This document shows, piece after piece, positions 1 through 7,315 of a stretch of DNA of 18,348 bases. The DNA is from an uncultured Lachnospiraceae bacterium (GTDB lineage Bacteria; Bacillota; Clostridia; Lachnospirales; Lachnospiraceae): the NCBI GenBank assembly GCA_900550235.1, contig URRQ01000041.1, forward strand, positions 1-18,348. Direction: 5' to 3'. Every line of letters starts with the position of its first letter. Positions within the stretch are counted from its first letter, which is position 1. The translations under genes were made by a program, and so were the position numbers. Below the pieces are notes generated by a model, which saw only the letters and a program-made list of their open reading frames with translations, was not told the DNA's origin and did not search any database.

Positions 1-33
1 AATGGGCTGAAAAGCCTGTAAAATAAGGAAAGT

Positions 34-618
34 TCAGGAAATCTCTCCACAAATTACGAATTTATCAAAGGACGCCATACAACATGCTTGTGGAAAAATC
101 AAAGTTCCATTTGGTATTTCTTTTCCCAAAATATTACCAATATGTAATCCAAAAATTGCATCTACATCTTGAATCCAGCCATTGGCAATTACTATTTCTG
201 CGCCTCTCGAAATTTCTTCTGCACTTTGGAAAATTAACCGGACCGTTCCATGTAGCTTTTCTTTTTCTGCATTTAAAATTCTTGCTGCTCCAAGTAGGAT
301 TGCCATATGAGCATCATGTCCGCATGCATGCATCATTCCTTCATGTACAGAAGCGTAGGATACATGTGTTTCTTCATGCATCGCAAGCCCATCCATATCT
401 GTTCGAAGAGCAATTGTCTTCCCGGGATATTTTCCTTGTATAGTAGCCAAAATCCCACTATCTTTTTCAGAACATTCATACGGAATCCCAATATGCTCTA
501 ATTCCTCGCATACGAGAGCTTTCGTCTTTGGCAATTCTTTCCCAAGCTCCGGAATACGATGAAATTTTCGCCTTAAACTTACAATATACTTTTGAAGGGC
601 TTCATACTTTTTCTCCAT
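34..618 (-). pseudogene. M20D-family amidohydrolase, N-terminal half, frame broken
   Basis: The 194 residues match the first half of M20D peptidases/amidohydrolases, cytosolic metal enzymes that hydrolyse N-acyl amino acids such as hippurate or indole-acetyl conjugates. Visible metal-site elements are LRTDMDG (72-77), HACGHDAH with Cys99 and His101, the QSAEE pair Glu134-Glu135, and GLHI with His159. The start is supported by an AGGAGG site about 8 bases upstream. Family members are about 380-400 residues, but this frame stops at 34-36, just where the dimerisation domain begins (after FDKFVI). The C-terminal metal-ligand His is therefore missing from this frame. In another frame, positions 19 to 2 read TGFSAH, which resembles the (K/T)GxxxH segment expected shortly after FDKF, so a small indel causing a frameshift is plausible. 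An insertion at the window edge is the alternative. It is the last visible gene of the leftward selenoprotein operon. Confidence 0.7.
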
Positions 619-653
619 TTCGATGTCCTCCTATTATTCTCTCTTTTTCGCAA

Positions 654-685
654 AATCAAGAGCTTCCACATGGAAGCTCCTGATT
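654..685 (-). terminator. Intergenic stem-loop between selenoprotein B-like gene and M20 gene
   Basis: A 9-bp perfect stem (660-668 with 671-679, two-base loop) continues after one mismatch with five more pairs (654-658 with 681-685). On the leftward transcript it is followed by a mixed, only partly U-rich stretch (TGATTTTGCG). It may be a partial terminator or an mRNA-processing or stabilising element that lowers expression of the amidohydrolase relative to the reductase genes. Confidence 0.55.
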
Positions 686-692
686 CTTTGAT

Positions 693-2012
693 TTATTCAT
701 GAATTAATGCATGCTGTCCTTCGGCAGGAGCCTCCGTAAGCATTTCTAATGCCTCTTCTACAAGCTCTTTTCGGAAATTTTCTTCCTGTTTCTTTGGAAG
801 AGATGGATTACCAAATACGTGAAGCACACTATTTCCTCTCAAAATTCTGTGTGCGCCGATTCCCTCCGAAATCTTTGTCAAGTTCGTTACATGCACGATT
901 GGAATTCCTGCTCTCTCAATTTCTTTTACCATCACTGCACCGCAGCGAGAGCTAGTACCTCAAGTAGAAGTGAGAAGAACCGCATCTACATCATTTGCTT
1001 TCAAATCCTTTGCAATTCCCTCTCCAAACTTCTTTCCGACTTCCATAGGTGTCATAACACCCGCCGTTGTAAAATAGGAAGAAAAAACATCTCCGATCTT
1101 TCCTTCTTTCTTAAGTTCAACCGCTGCATCTACCGGAACAAGACGGTTTGGATCTTCCAAAACAAATGCATTGTTATATCCCTGATGGCTGACTTCATAA
1201 TCTTTTGCATCTAATTTTTCTGCATCTCCAAAAGAATATTCTTTGTAACATTTTGAATTGGTAGGCACCATGTTATCCGGATTTCCTTTTGGCACAAGAC
1301 CTCCGTCAGTTACAAGCGCTAATTTTATCTGATTCAATGGTTTTTCCAAAACAGGCAGCGGAATATCTTCATGATTTGGCATCATAACTTCTGTGTGGAA
1401 GTTTCTCTTATAATATTTGTCAAGGAGCATATTAATTCCACGTACAGGAGCCGGTGTTGTATAATCTATTTCGATAGCTGGACCAGAACCATGATATCCC
1501 TCTTTTTTACCATCTCTTATGAAATCGCCTTCGACCAAACGTTTTGCAAATGTTGCAACATTTTTCATTGCTTCGCGCATTTTTGCCGCATTATTTTCTG
1601 TTTGAAGAATATATGCACGATCCTTATAAAGATCCGTTCCTGGATTTTCAGCATACAATGCTGTTACCGCCGGTATCTTTACCTTTTCCGTCACAATTGC
1701 TGTTGCCGCGCCGCATCCTAAGCCATAACGGCCGGCATTAAATCCAGGTCCTGCAACAAAAAGCTGCCCTTCATATTTTTTTACAATTTGAACAAATTCT
1801 TCACATACAGCTTCTATGTTTTCTGCAATATGATTGTCACCACAGATAATTGTTGCAACAATTTCATAGTCTTCGCCTAATAAACGTTTTAACAACAGTC
1901 CTGGACCTACTGGTTCTTCCTTTACACTTACTCCAACACTCGCTGTATCTTCTCCTCCTAATCCTGCATAAAACTGATTGATATAATGTACGACCCTAAT
2001 TTTCTCTGCCAT
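693..2012 (-). CDS. GrdB-like selenoprotein B (glycine/betaine/sarcosine/D-proline reductase family), Sec at codon 351
   Basis: A single 439-residue protein is encoded if the in-frame TGA at 960-962 is read as selenocysteine. The residues before it (AVLLTST) and after it (GTSSRCGAVMVKEIE) line up with the GrdB active-site segment LTSTUGTCTRCGATMVKEIE as I recall it, and the total length matches GrdB (about 436). In the known enzymes the Sec attacks the substrate bound to GrdE and passes the carboxymethyl group to GrdA. The family's usual middle Cys of the U-x2-C-x2-C motif is Ser here, and Cys357 is kept. The N-terminal half (1-175) contains GLGGED and CGAATAIVTEK; the C-terminal half contains TDGGLVPKGNPD and VSHQGY. 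The start follows AAGGAGG, which overlaps the stop of the GrdE-like gene, indicating coupled translation. The substrate is unknown because grdA, grdC and grdD are absent here. Confidence 0.9.
933..962 (-). promoter_or_regulatory. Selenocysteine TGA codon with bacterial SECIS-like hairpin
   Basis: The TGA (960-962) is followed 18 nucleotides later by a three-base loop GGT closed by a six-pair stem CGCTGC/GCAGTG (947-942 with 938-933, one G-U pair). A G at the first loop position and 16-37 nt from UGA to the loop are the published consensus features of bacterial SECIS elements recognised by SelB. An additional CTCT/AGAG pairing could extend the stem across an asymmetric bulge. Structure was judged by eye, not by folding software. 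Confidence 0.8.
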
Positions 2013-2024
2013 TTCTATTCCTCC

Positions 2025-3302
2025 TTACATTACTTCCGGAACGTCCGGCAAATCACTATCTGTTGTCACATAACAATCTCCGAGCTGTGACCAGATTCCC
2101 TGATATGCAAAATTCGTTGTATGAGTAAATGGACCTTTTACATCAACACCCATCAAACTCGGAACATTTGTCCCTTCTCCAATCACTCGCTCTACTCGCG
2201 GATGATGTAAATCATAATTACGTCCGCTATTGATTACTGCATCGATCTTCGAATCAGATATAACCAACATGTCTCCCGGCTTATCATTTGAAACAGCCGA
2301 TAAATTCATAACACAAGGCATTCCCATTTTTTCTGCCCAATTGAATGCAAGTGCCGAGTCTAACTGACAGTGTCCCATTCCGGATTTATTCACGATCACA
2401 CAATCCGCTTTCAATGTTTCCTTGCAGAGCGTCGCCGCCATCATACCCATTGTATCTTTTCCGTCAATTTTCATAACATTGTTTGCTATAACCATTCCAA
2501 CAAATTCTATGTCTTTTCCATGTCTTCTTAAAAGTTCTTTCAAATACACTTCATTTTGCAAATAATAATTCGGTTCCCAATAACGCCAAATCATCGCACC
2601 ATCCAATATTTCTGTCGGTTGGATAATCGTTGGAAGAAATCCGATTGCACTTTGTCCATACATAAGAAAATTCCATGTATCATGCGATGCCATATGCGTA
2701 ACAAGATAAGCAACCTTTGGAAGCGGTTTCCCATCTGATCCAGGACCTACCGGTCCCATCTCAAACTCTTCTGTTTCATCCGGCTCTAATGTAATTCCTA
2801 ATTTTGCCAAATAGACATTGATACTTAAAGAAGCATATTTCAATGCCTCTGCATAACTGGCATCATTTACTCCTTCCGCAGGTGTAGCATCAAGAATTAC
2901 ATGATAATGTTTCGAGAAGTTCGTATATTTTGCACATTCTCCACCCATATCCATGTAATATTTGATATTACACTTCGCATAATAAATGTCAGAAACAACA
3001 ACACCTTTTAACGCTACTGTTCTTCCTTCACCCATTGGAGCCAATTTTCCCCAAATTCCTGGATAAGATGTTTCCGGAGCATCTGCCTTACAACGAGGTT
3101 GCATAATATCATGGATACCCAGAATTCTACAGCTTTCTCCCGGAACTGCAAGTTTGATATCTAACGTTCCAAAGAGCTCACTTTTGGCAAGTTCCATAAG
3201 TTCTTCCTTGTTGATTGTCAAGACTCCAGCATTCAAACTTGTTACATCCCCAAACTGTACCTTTCGCACACGGATATAATCAATTTGCAGTTTTTTACTC
3301 AT
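2025..3302 (-). CDS. GrdE-like reductase component B subunit lacking the pyruvoyl-forming Cys
   Basis: This 425-residue protein aligns end to end with GrdE, the proprotein of the alpha and beta subunits of glycine reductase component B. Shared landmarks are the N-terminal QFGD...GVLTINKEEL, the PGES segment (54-57), GEGAKYT-like GGECAKYT (120-127), PTEILDGA (229-236) and HGKDIEFVGMVIANN (261-275). In GrdE the segment after PTEVMDGA carries Cys242, where autocleavage generates the pyruvoyl group that binds the substrate amine. Here that stretch is WRYWEPNYY (239-247), shorter and without Cys, so pyruvoyl formation at that site is not expected. A good AAAGGAG site precedes the ATG. The stop codon overlaps the ribosome binding site of the following selenoprotein gene, so the two probably form one complex. 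Function beyond the family assignment is unknown. Confidence 0.85.
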   Translation of the reverse strand: MSKKLQIDYIRVRKVQFGDVTSLNAGVLTINKEELMELAKSELFGTLDIKLAVPGESCRILGIHDIMQPRCKADAPETSYPGIWGKLAPMGEGRTVALKGVVVSDIYYAKCNIKYYMDMGGECAKYTNFSKHYHVILDATPAEGVNDASYAEALKYASLSINVYLAKLGITLEPDETEEFEMGPVGPGSDGKPLPKVAYLVTHMASHDTWNFLMYGQSAIGFLPTIIQPTEILDGAMIWRYWEPNYYLQNEVYLKELLRRHGKDIEFVGMVIANNVMKIDGKDTMGMMAATLCKETLKADCVIVNKSGMGHCQLDSALAFNWAEKMGMPCVMNLSAVSNDKPGDMLVISDSKIDAVINSGRNYDLHHPRVERVIGEGTNVPSLMGVDVKGPFTHTTNFAYQGIWSQLGDCYVTTDSDLPDVPEVM

Positions 3303-3378
3303 ATCCCTTACTCCTTTCTAATTGAGATATTGCAACGTACGAATATTTCTTTCTTTGTCAGAAATCTACTGTATCTTT

Positions 3379-3408
3379 ATTGTAAAAGCACATGATACAT
3401 TGTTACAA
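3379..3408 (-). promoter_or_regulatory. Candidate promoter for the GrdE-like/selenoprotein genes
   Basis: On the leftward strand TTGTAA (3408-3403) is separated by 18 bases from TACAAT (3384-3379), a good sigma-A-type match ending about 77 bases before the GrdE-like start. It would allow these genes to be transcribed apart from the upstream regulator and Cys-type gene. The -35 box lies inside the small dyad ATTGTtACAAT. Confidence 0.4.
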
Positions 3409-3413
3409 TACAC

Positions 3414-3460
3414 AAAAAAACAAATTGTTTAATTCTATTACACATATTTAATGTGTAATA
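3414..3460 (-). terminator. AT-rich inverted repeats after the Cys-type GrdB-like gene
   Basis: A 10-bp perfect stem TATTACACAT/ATGTGTAATA (3436-3445 with 3451-3460, five-base loop) is followed on the leftward strand by a small AAACA/TGTTT dyad and a run of seven T (3420-3414). This could be a weak terminator or attenuator separating the Cys-type gene from the GrdE-like gene, or an operator. The low GC content makes termination uncertain. Confidence 0.35.
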
Positions 3461-3488
3461 TTCCCTATAATTCACAAAAGAGACACCC

Positions 3489-4313
3489 TTATTTGGGCAT
3501 CTCTTCCAATAACTCAAGTGTATTTTCCAACAACTGTCTTCTATATACATATTCTCCCTGTTCTGATAGCAATGGGTTACCACATGGATAACATATATTA
3601 TTACCTTTGATAATCCGCCTGATTCCGATATCCGCAGAGATTTGTGTTAAGTTCGTTACCTGAACTACCGGTATGCCTTTTTCTTCTATTTTTTTCCCGA
3701 TGTATGCTCCACATCTTGTGCTTGTTCCACACGCCGATGCGATCAATACCGCATCGATCGGATGAGACACTACATAATTTGCAATTTTCTTCCCCAGGCA
3801 TATACTTTTTTCTGTCGACGTCATTACTCCGGCTGTTGAGATAAAACTATCATATAATTCTCCAATCCTTCCCTCTTCTTCCAATTCACGCAGAATATCT
3901 ACCGGAAGAAGTCTATTCGGATTTTCTTCAACATATGTAGTATCGTATCCCTGATGACTGACCTCATATTCTTCATGAGATAGTCCTTTTTTCCCTTCTA
4001 TACTATATACACCATATTTTCCTGCATTAGTAGAAGGAATTTTATCTGGATTTCCTTTTGGAACAAGTCCACCATCTGTCACAAGTAAAATAGTTGCTTC
4101 CTCAAGTCTGCATCCAAGATATGGTACCGAGCACTTTTCAGGTTCTTCCATAATTACTTCACTTTGAAATGGCTCTCCCTTATATTTCGCCAATAACATA
4201 TCCAAACACCTTTTTGGAGCTTCTTTATGATAGTTTATAAAAGGAATCAGATTATTTTTATGAGGCATGTCACTTTCCGGAAATGAATAAATGTATTCCT
4301 TCTCATTTAACAT
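3489..4313 (-). CDS. Stand-alone C-terminal GrdB-like protein with Cys in place of Sec
   Basis: The 274 residues correspond only to the C-terminal part (from about residue 175) of GrdB. Shared landmarks are LVTDGGLVPKGNPD (78-90), the KYGVYSIEG segment, EVSHQGYD (117-124), LPVDILRELEEEGRIGELY and the active-site region IASACGTSTRCGAY (191-204). Cys195 occupies the position of the selenocysteine in the neighbouring paralogue, and Cys201 matches its Cys357. No N-terminal GrdB domain lies upstream; the regulator gene is there instead, so this is a shortened form rather than a frame-broken one. The size resembles PrdB of D-proline reductase, although the sequence is closer to GrdB. The start overlaps the regulator's stop by seven bases (4307-4313), so the two are translationally coupled. 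It may be an alternative catalytic subunit or a thiol partner for the complex. Confidence 0.8.
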   Translation of the reverse strand: MLNEKEYIYSFPESDMPHKNNLIPFINYHKEAPKRCLDMLLAKYKGEPFQSEVIMEEPEKCSVPYLGCRLEEATILLVTDGGLVPKGNPDKIPSTNAGKYGVYSIEGKKGLSHEEYEVSHQGYDTTYVEENPNRLLPVDILRELEEEGRIGELYDSFISTAGVMTSTEKSICLGKKIANYVVSHPIDAVLIASACGTSTRCGAYIGKKIEEKGIPVVQVTNLTQISADIGIRRIIKGNNICYPCGNPLLSEQGEYVYRRQLLENTLELLEEMPK

Positions 4314-4942
4314 ATTCTTAAGCTCTTCTTTCTTATGGGATTTTTATCAAAACGCTCTGAACGATTTTCCATCATTCTTTGATTTGATAAAAGTGAGTAT
4401 CCGGAAGCTTCCGAATCCAAAATTTCCTTAATTTGTTCAAAAAATTTCATATAATTGTCATGCATTCCATCGTTTACCCAATCTTCGATAATTCCAACAA
4501 GCGCATGAGCTTTCAGCTTCGCCATCAAGCTAAGCTCCCCCTCCGACAATTTGAAGCCGCACTCAGAATACCCTACATCAATATTTATTTTCCATAACTC
4601 GTAATAAATATCATACAAATAATCAAATAAGGAATTCTGACCCACATACTGAAAACATGCAAGATAGAATTTTCTATTTGCATAAAGGCACTTACAAACT
4701 TTTACAAAACTCTCTGTCAATTTTGAAGGATCATTAAACGTATTCACATTTTCCAACATATCTGTATAGAAGATCCAATTGATTAACTCATACTTGTCTT
4801 TAAAGTGATAGTAAAATGTGTTTCTGCTTATATTACAATAATCTGTAATACATTTGACAGAAATCTTCGATAAAGGTTGTTTTTCCAGTAATTCCTTTAA
4901 AGCATTGGCAAGCGCCTCTTTAGTAATCATATTATTCGACAT
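4307..4942 (-). CDS. TetR/AcrR-family transcriptional regulator
   Basis: This 211-residue protein has a TetR-type N-terminal helix-turn-helix (about residues 20-55: ISVKCITDYCNISRNTFYYHFKDKYELI) and a helical C-terminal ligand and dimer domain typical of the DhaS-like branch. The ATG at 4942 is preferred over the in-frame GTG six bases upstream because AAAGGAG sits seven bases before the ATG but only one base before the GTG. It diverges from the lctP-family permease gene and overlaps the Cys-type GrdB-like gene, so it probably controls both directions in response to the transported or cleaved compound. The dyad CAAAATT-N5-AATTTTG in its own leader, with a second copy of one half-site over the -10 box, suggests autoregulation. 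The last residues (RFDKNPIRKKSLRIC) are an unusual basic tail. Confidence 0.88.
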   Translation of the reverse strand: MSNNMITKEALANALKELLEKQPLSKISVKCITDYCNISRNTFYYHFKDKYELINWIFYTDMLENVNTFNDPSKLTESFVKVCKCLYANRKFYLACFQYVGQNSLFDYLYDIYYELWKINIDVGYSECGFKLSEGELSLMAKLKAHALVGIIEDWVNDGMHDNYMKFFEQIKEILDSEASGYSLLSNQRMMENRSERFDKNPIRKKSLRIC

Positions 4943-4962
4943 ATACACTCTCCTTTGCTCAC

Positions 4963-4981
4963 CAAAATTTCGACAATTTTG
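4963..4981. promoter_or_regulatory. Inverted repeat, candidate operator of the TetR-family regulator
   Basis: Perfect seven-base arms CAAAATT (4963-4969) and AATTTTG (4975-4981) flank a five-base spacer. The longer half-site CAATTTTGAT at 4974-4983 recurs exactly at 5017-5026, overlapping the regulator's -10 box. The size and symmetry are typical of TetR-family operators; assignment to this regulator is inference. Confidence 0.5.
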
Positions 4982-5024
4982 ATAAGAATTTCTTCTCTAA
5001 CTCTTTATGCTTTGTTCAATTTTG

Positions 5025-5053
5025 ATTATATTATAGCTATTTTCTATATTCAA
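5025..5053 (-). promoter_or_regulatory. Promoter of the TetR-family regulator gene
   Basis: On the leftward strand TTGAAT (5053-5048), a 17-base spacer and a perfect TATAAT (5030-5025) form a strong sigma-A promoter. It lies in the 372-base gap (4943-5314) between the two divergent genes. The half-site repeat CAATTTTGAT overlaps the -10 box, consistent with repression by the gene's own product. Confidence 0.6.
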
Positions 5054-5070
5054 CTATAAAGATTCTCTAT

Positions 5071-5245
5071 TTGAACACTTTTAAATAATGTACTATTTTT
5101 GTACACTTTTTTTCTCTTGAGCGCTCTCTTTTTCTCTGAAATCTTAAACACAATCACCTCCTTGTATATATTTCCAACATAACATTTTTCCGTTAGGTGA
5201 AAACTTTTCATTCTCTTGGTACGCTTTCTGTAGAAACGTCAGAAA
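5071..5245 (+). promoter_or_regulatory. Upstream region of the permease gene: palindromes and weak promoter candidate
   Basis: No convincing promoter stands next to the permease. The best match is TTGAAC (5071-5076), a 17-base spacer and TATTTT (5094-5099), which would give a leader of about 210 bases. This stretch also holds the dyad TGTAC/GTACA (5089-5093, 5101-5105), a perfect 13-base palindrome TGAAAACTTTTCA (5198-5210), and TTTCTG/CAGAAA arms (5225-5230, 5240-5245). The 13-base palindrome is close to catabolite-control elements but lacks their central CG. Regulatory use is inferred only. Confidence 0.3.
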
Positions 5246-5314
5246 TACTGTATTTTTTTACTAAGTCTTTGTGTGGTATTAATCTGCACAAAATCATATT
5301 AGGAGGTAATTATT

Positions 5315-7033
5315 ATGTATGCTTTTATTGCCGCTTTACCAATTCTTCTTACAGTTGTATTTATGATAGGATTTAATTGGCCTGCCAAACGGGCACTCCC
5401 TGTTTCGTGGGGCGCTGCTTGTCTCGTAGCAGGCTTTGTCTGGAAAATGAGCGCATTGGAAATTAGCGCGCGAACACTTTCCGGATTTCTGAGCGCTTTG
5501 GAAACTCTCTCTATTATTTTTGGCGCTATATTATTAATGAATGTATTGAAACAATCAGGAGCCATGGCATCCATCAATCGTATTTTTTCCAACATAACCC
5601 GCGATGCTCGTATCCAAGCCATACTTATCGGTTATGTTTTTGCCGGATTTATCGAAGGAGCTGCCGGATTTGGTACTCCAGCTGCACTTGCTGCTCCTAT
5701 TTTGATCAGTCTTGGATTCCCACCACTTGCCGCCGCTGCTGTATGTCTAATATATAATTCTACGCCAGTAGTTCCAGGGCCGGTAGGTGTCCCTACATTA
5801 ACAGCTTCTTCAACAGTAGCTTCTGCTGTTGCACACCTCGGTGGAGATCCTGACAAGTTTACAGCTTTATTAACAAAATGGTCTTGTATCCCTCACATGA
5901 TCGGTGGCTTCTTTATTATTATCATCGGTGTTTGTGTTTTGACAAAAATCTTTGGAAAAAATAAGAGTTTTAAGGACGCTTTACCTGCGATTCCATTTTG
6001 TTTGTTTTCTGGTGCTACCATCGCTGTAATATATATCACAATGGCAATTTTTGCCGGCCCTGAGCTTACTTCCATGGTTGCTTTTCTTGGTTCCCTTGCG
6101 ATTCTCATATTTGCAGCTAAAAGAGGATTCCTAATGCCAAAAGGAGTCTGGACCTTTGATGGAATGGAAGAATGGGGTGACTCTTCTTGGATGTCAACTC
6201 AGCAGGTTGCCAAAGCAAAAGAAAAAAGTATGTCTCCATTTATGGCTTGGCTGCCATATGTCATCATCGGAATTATCCTTGTATTGAGTCGTGTAGACTT
6301 CTTTGGCTTAAAGCCTATATTAAATAGTGAGCCATTTATTCTTCACGTACACAATATATTAGGTTTTGAAAATATTAATTGGGACTTTAAATACTTATGG
6401 AATCCAGGAATTATGCCGTTTATGCTGATTGCAATCGTAACAATCTTTTTACATAAAATGAAAAAAGAAGAATCCGTATCCGCTTTAAAAGATTCCGTTA
6501 AACAAGTATCCGGTGCTGCTATTGCACTTTTATTCGGTGTTGCCATGGTCAATCTATATCGTTTTACAAGCAATGCAGACATCGGACGCGCCATTGCCGT
6601 TGCTGGCTTTGACGGAGAATTTACATTTGCAAACAGTAGTATGCTTTATACGATGGCAACAGCCTTAGCGAATATTTTCCAAGGCGCTTACTTTATCGTT
6701 GCCCCTGTTATCGGCGTATTAGGCGCATTTATGTCCGGATCATGTACTGTGTCCAATACATTGTTCTCATCTCTTCAGTTTGAGACAGCCACCATTGTTG
6801 CATTGCCTCAAGTACTGATTGTTGCTCTTCAAAATATGGGTGGCGCAATCGGTAACATGGTATGCGTCAATAACATTGTGTCCGTGTGCGCAACAACAGG
6901 AACAAATGGGAATGAAGGAAAATTAATCCGTACCAATATTATTCCGGCATTTATCTATTGTGCTATTGTAGCTACTATTGTCGGAATCTTCATTGCCATG
7001 GGTATCAACCCGATGCCAGAGCTTTTGGAATAA
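5315..7033 (+). CDS. LctP-family (L-lactate permease-type) carboxylate transporter
   Basis: This 572-residue polytopic membrane protein belongs to the lactate permease family, whose members carry lactate, glycolate and other 2-hydroxy or short carboxylates with protons. Diagnostic sequence includes GFIEGAAGFGTPAALAAP (111-128), followed by LGFPPLAAAAVCLIYNSTPV and the C-terminal GAFMSGSCTVSN region. About 12-14 hydrophobic segments fill the length, and the family size (530-570) is matched. The start follows AGGAGG at eight to nine bases. It is divergent from the TetR-family regulator and the GrdB/GrdE-like genes, so I infer that it imports their substrate or a precursor, which need not be lactate. 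No lactate dehydrogenase or Lut/Lld genes accompany it, which argues against an ordinary lactate-utilisation role. I withhold the lctP symbol for that reason. Confidence 0.9.
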   Translation: MYAFIAALPILLTVVFMIGFNWPAKRALPVSWGAACLVAGFVWKMSALEISARTLSGFLSALETLSIIFGAILLMNVLKQSGAMASINRIFSNITRDARIQAILIGYVFAGFIEGAAGFGTPAALAAPILISLGFPPLAAAAVCLIYNSTPVVPGPVGVPTLTASSTVASAVAHLGGDPDKFTALLTKWSCIPHMIGGFFIIIIGVCVLTKIFGKNKSFKDALPAIPFCLFSGATIAVIYITMAIFAGPELTSMVAFLGSLAILIFAAKRGFLMPKGVWTFDGMEEWGDSSWMSTQQVAKAKEKSMSPFMAWLPYVIIGIILVLSRVDFFGLKPILNSEPFILHVHNILGFENINWDFKYLWNPGIMPFMLIAIVTIFLHKMKKEESVSALKDSVKQVSGAAIALLFGVAMVNLYRFTSNADIGRAIAVAGFDGEFTFANSSMLYTMATALANIFQGAYFIVAPVIGVLGAFMSGSCTVSNTLFSSLQFETATIVALPQVLIVALQNMGGAIGNMVCVNNIVSVCATTGTNGNEGKLIRTNIIPAFIYCAIVATIVGIFIAMGINPMPELLE

Positions 7034-7069
7034 CATGTTAATACTATAATCCCATAGATTAATCCCTTA

Positions 7070-7105
7070 AAAGGCCGTCACCTTCAAAGTGGCGGTCTTT
7101 CTCTC
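7070..7105 (+). terminator. Rho-independent terminator after the permease gene
   Basis: A nine-pair stem (7073-7081 with 7089-7097, two G-U pairs, seven-base loop) has an A-rich run before it and TTTCTCTC after it. It closes the permease transcript. Confidence 0.8.
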
Positions 7106-7315
7106 TGGTAACAATACAAAATGAGAGATTCCAAACTCTACGATTGCGATTGGAGAAAAAGTTTTTAGTGGAGTTTTAAATAGCGATTGATTCAGGGGAA
7201 TTAAAATAATATATTGGAAAATATAGATTGGAGTTATTTAGGTTACAATATGAAGCGAGTAGTAAGCTGATATAAAAAGCAGGACACAAAAGCGAAGAAT
7301 AGGAAGGGAATGGAT

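Noticed and set aside
693..935. A separate 80-residue gene starting at GTG 935
   Set aside because: It is the C-terminal part of the selenoprotein continuing after the TGA at 960-962; it lacks its own binding site and matches the GrdB C-terminus without a gap.
5299..6594. Leftward reading frames inside the permease gene
   Set aside because: They are low-complexity, lack binding sites and are antisense shadows of a well-conserved transporter.
5315..7033. A lactate-utilisation operon
   Set aside because: No lactate dehydrogenase, LutABC or electron-transfer flavoprotein genes are present; the neighbours are reductase-type selenoprotein genes.
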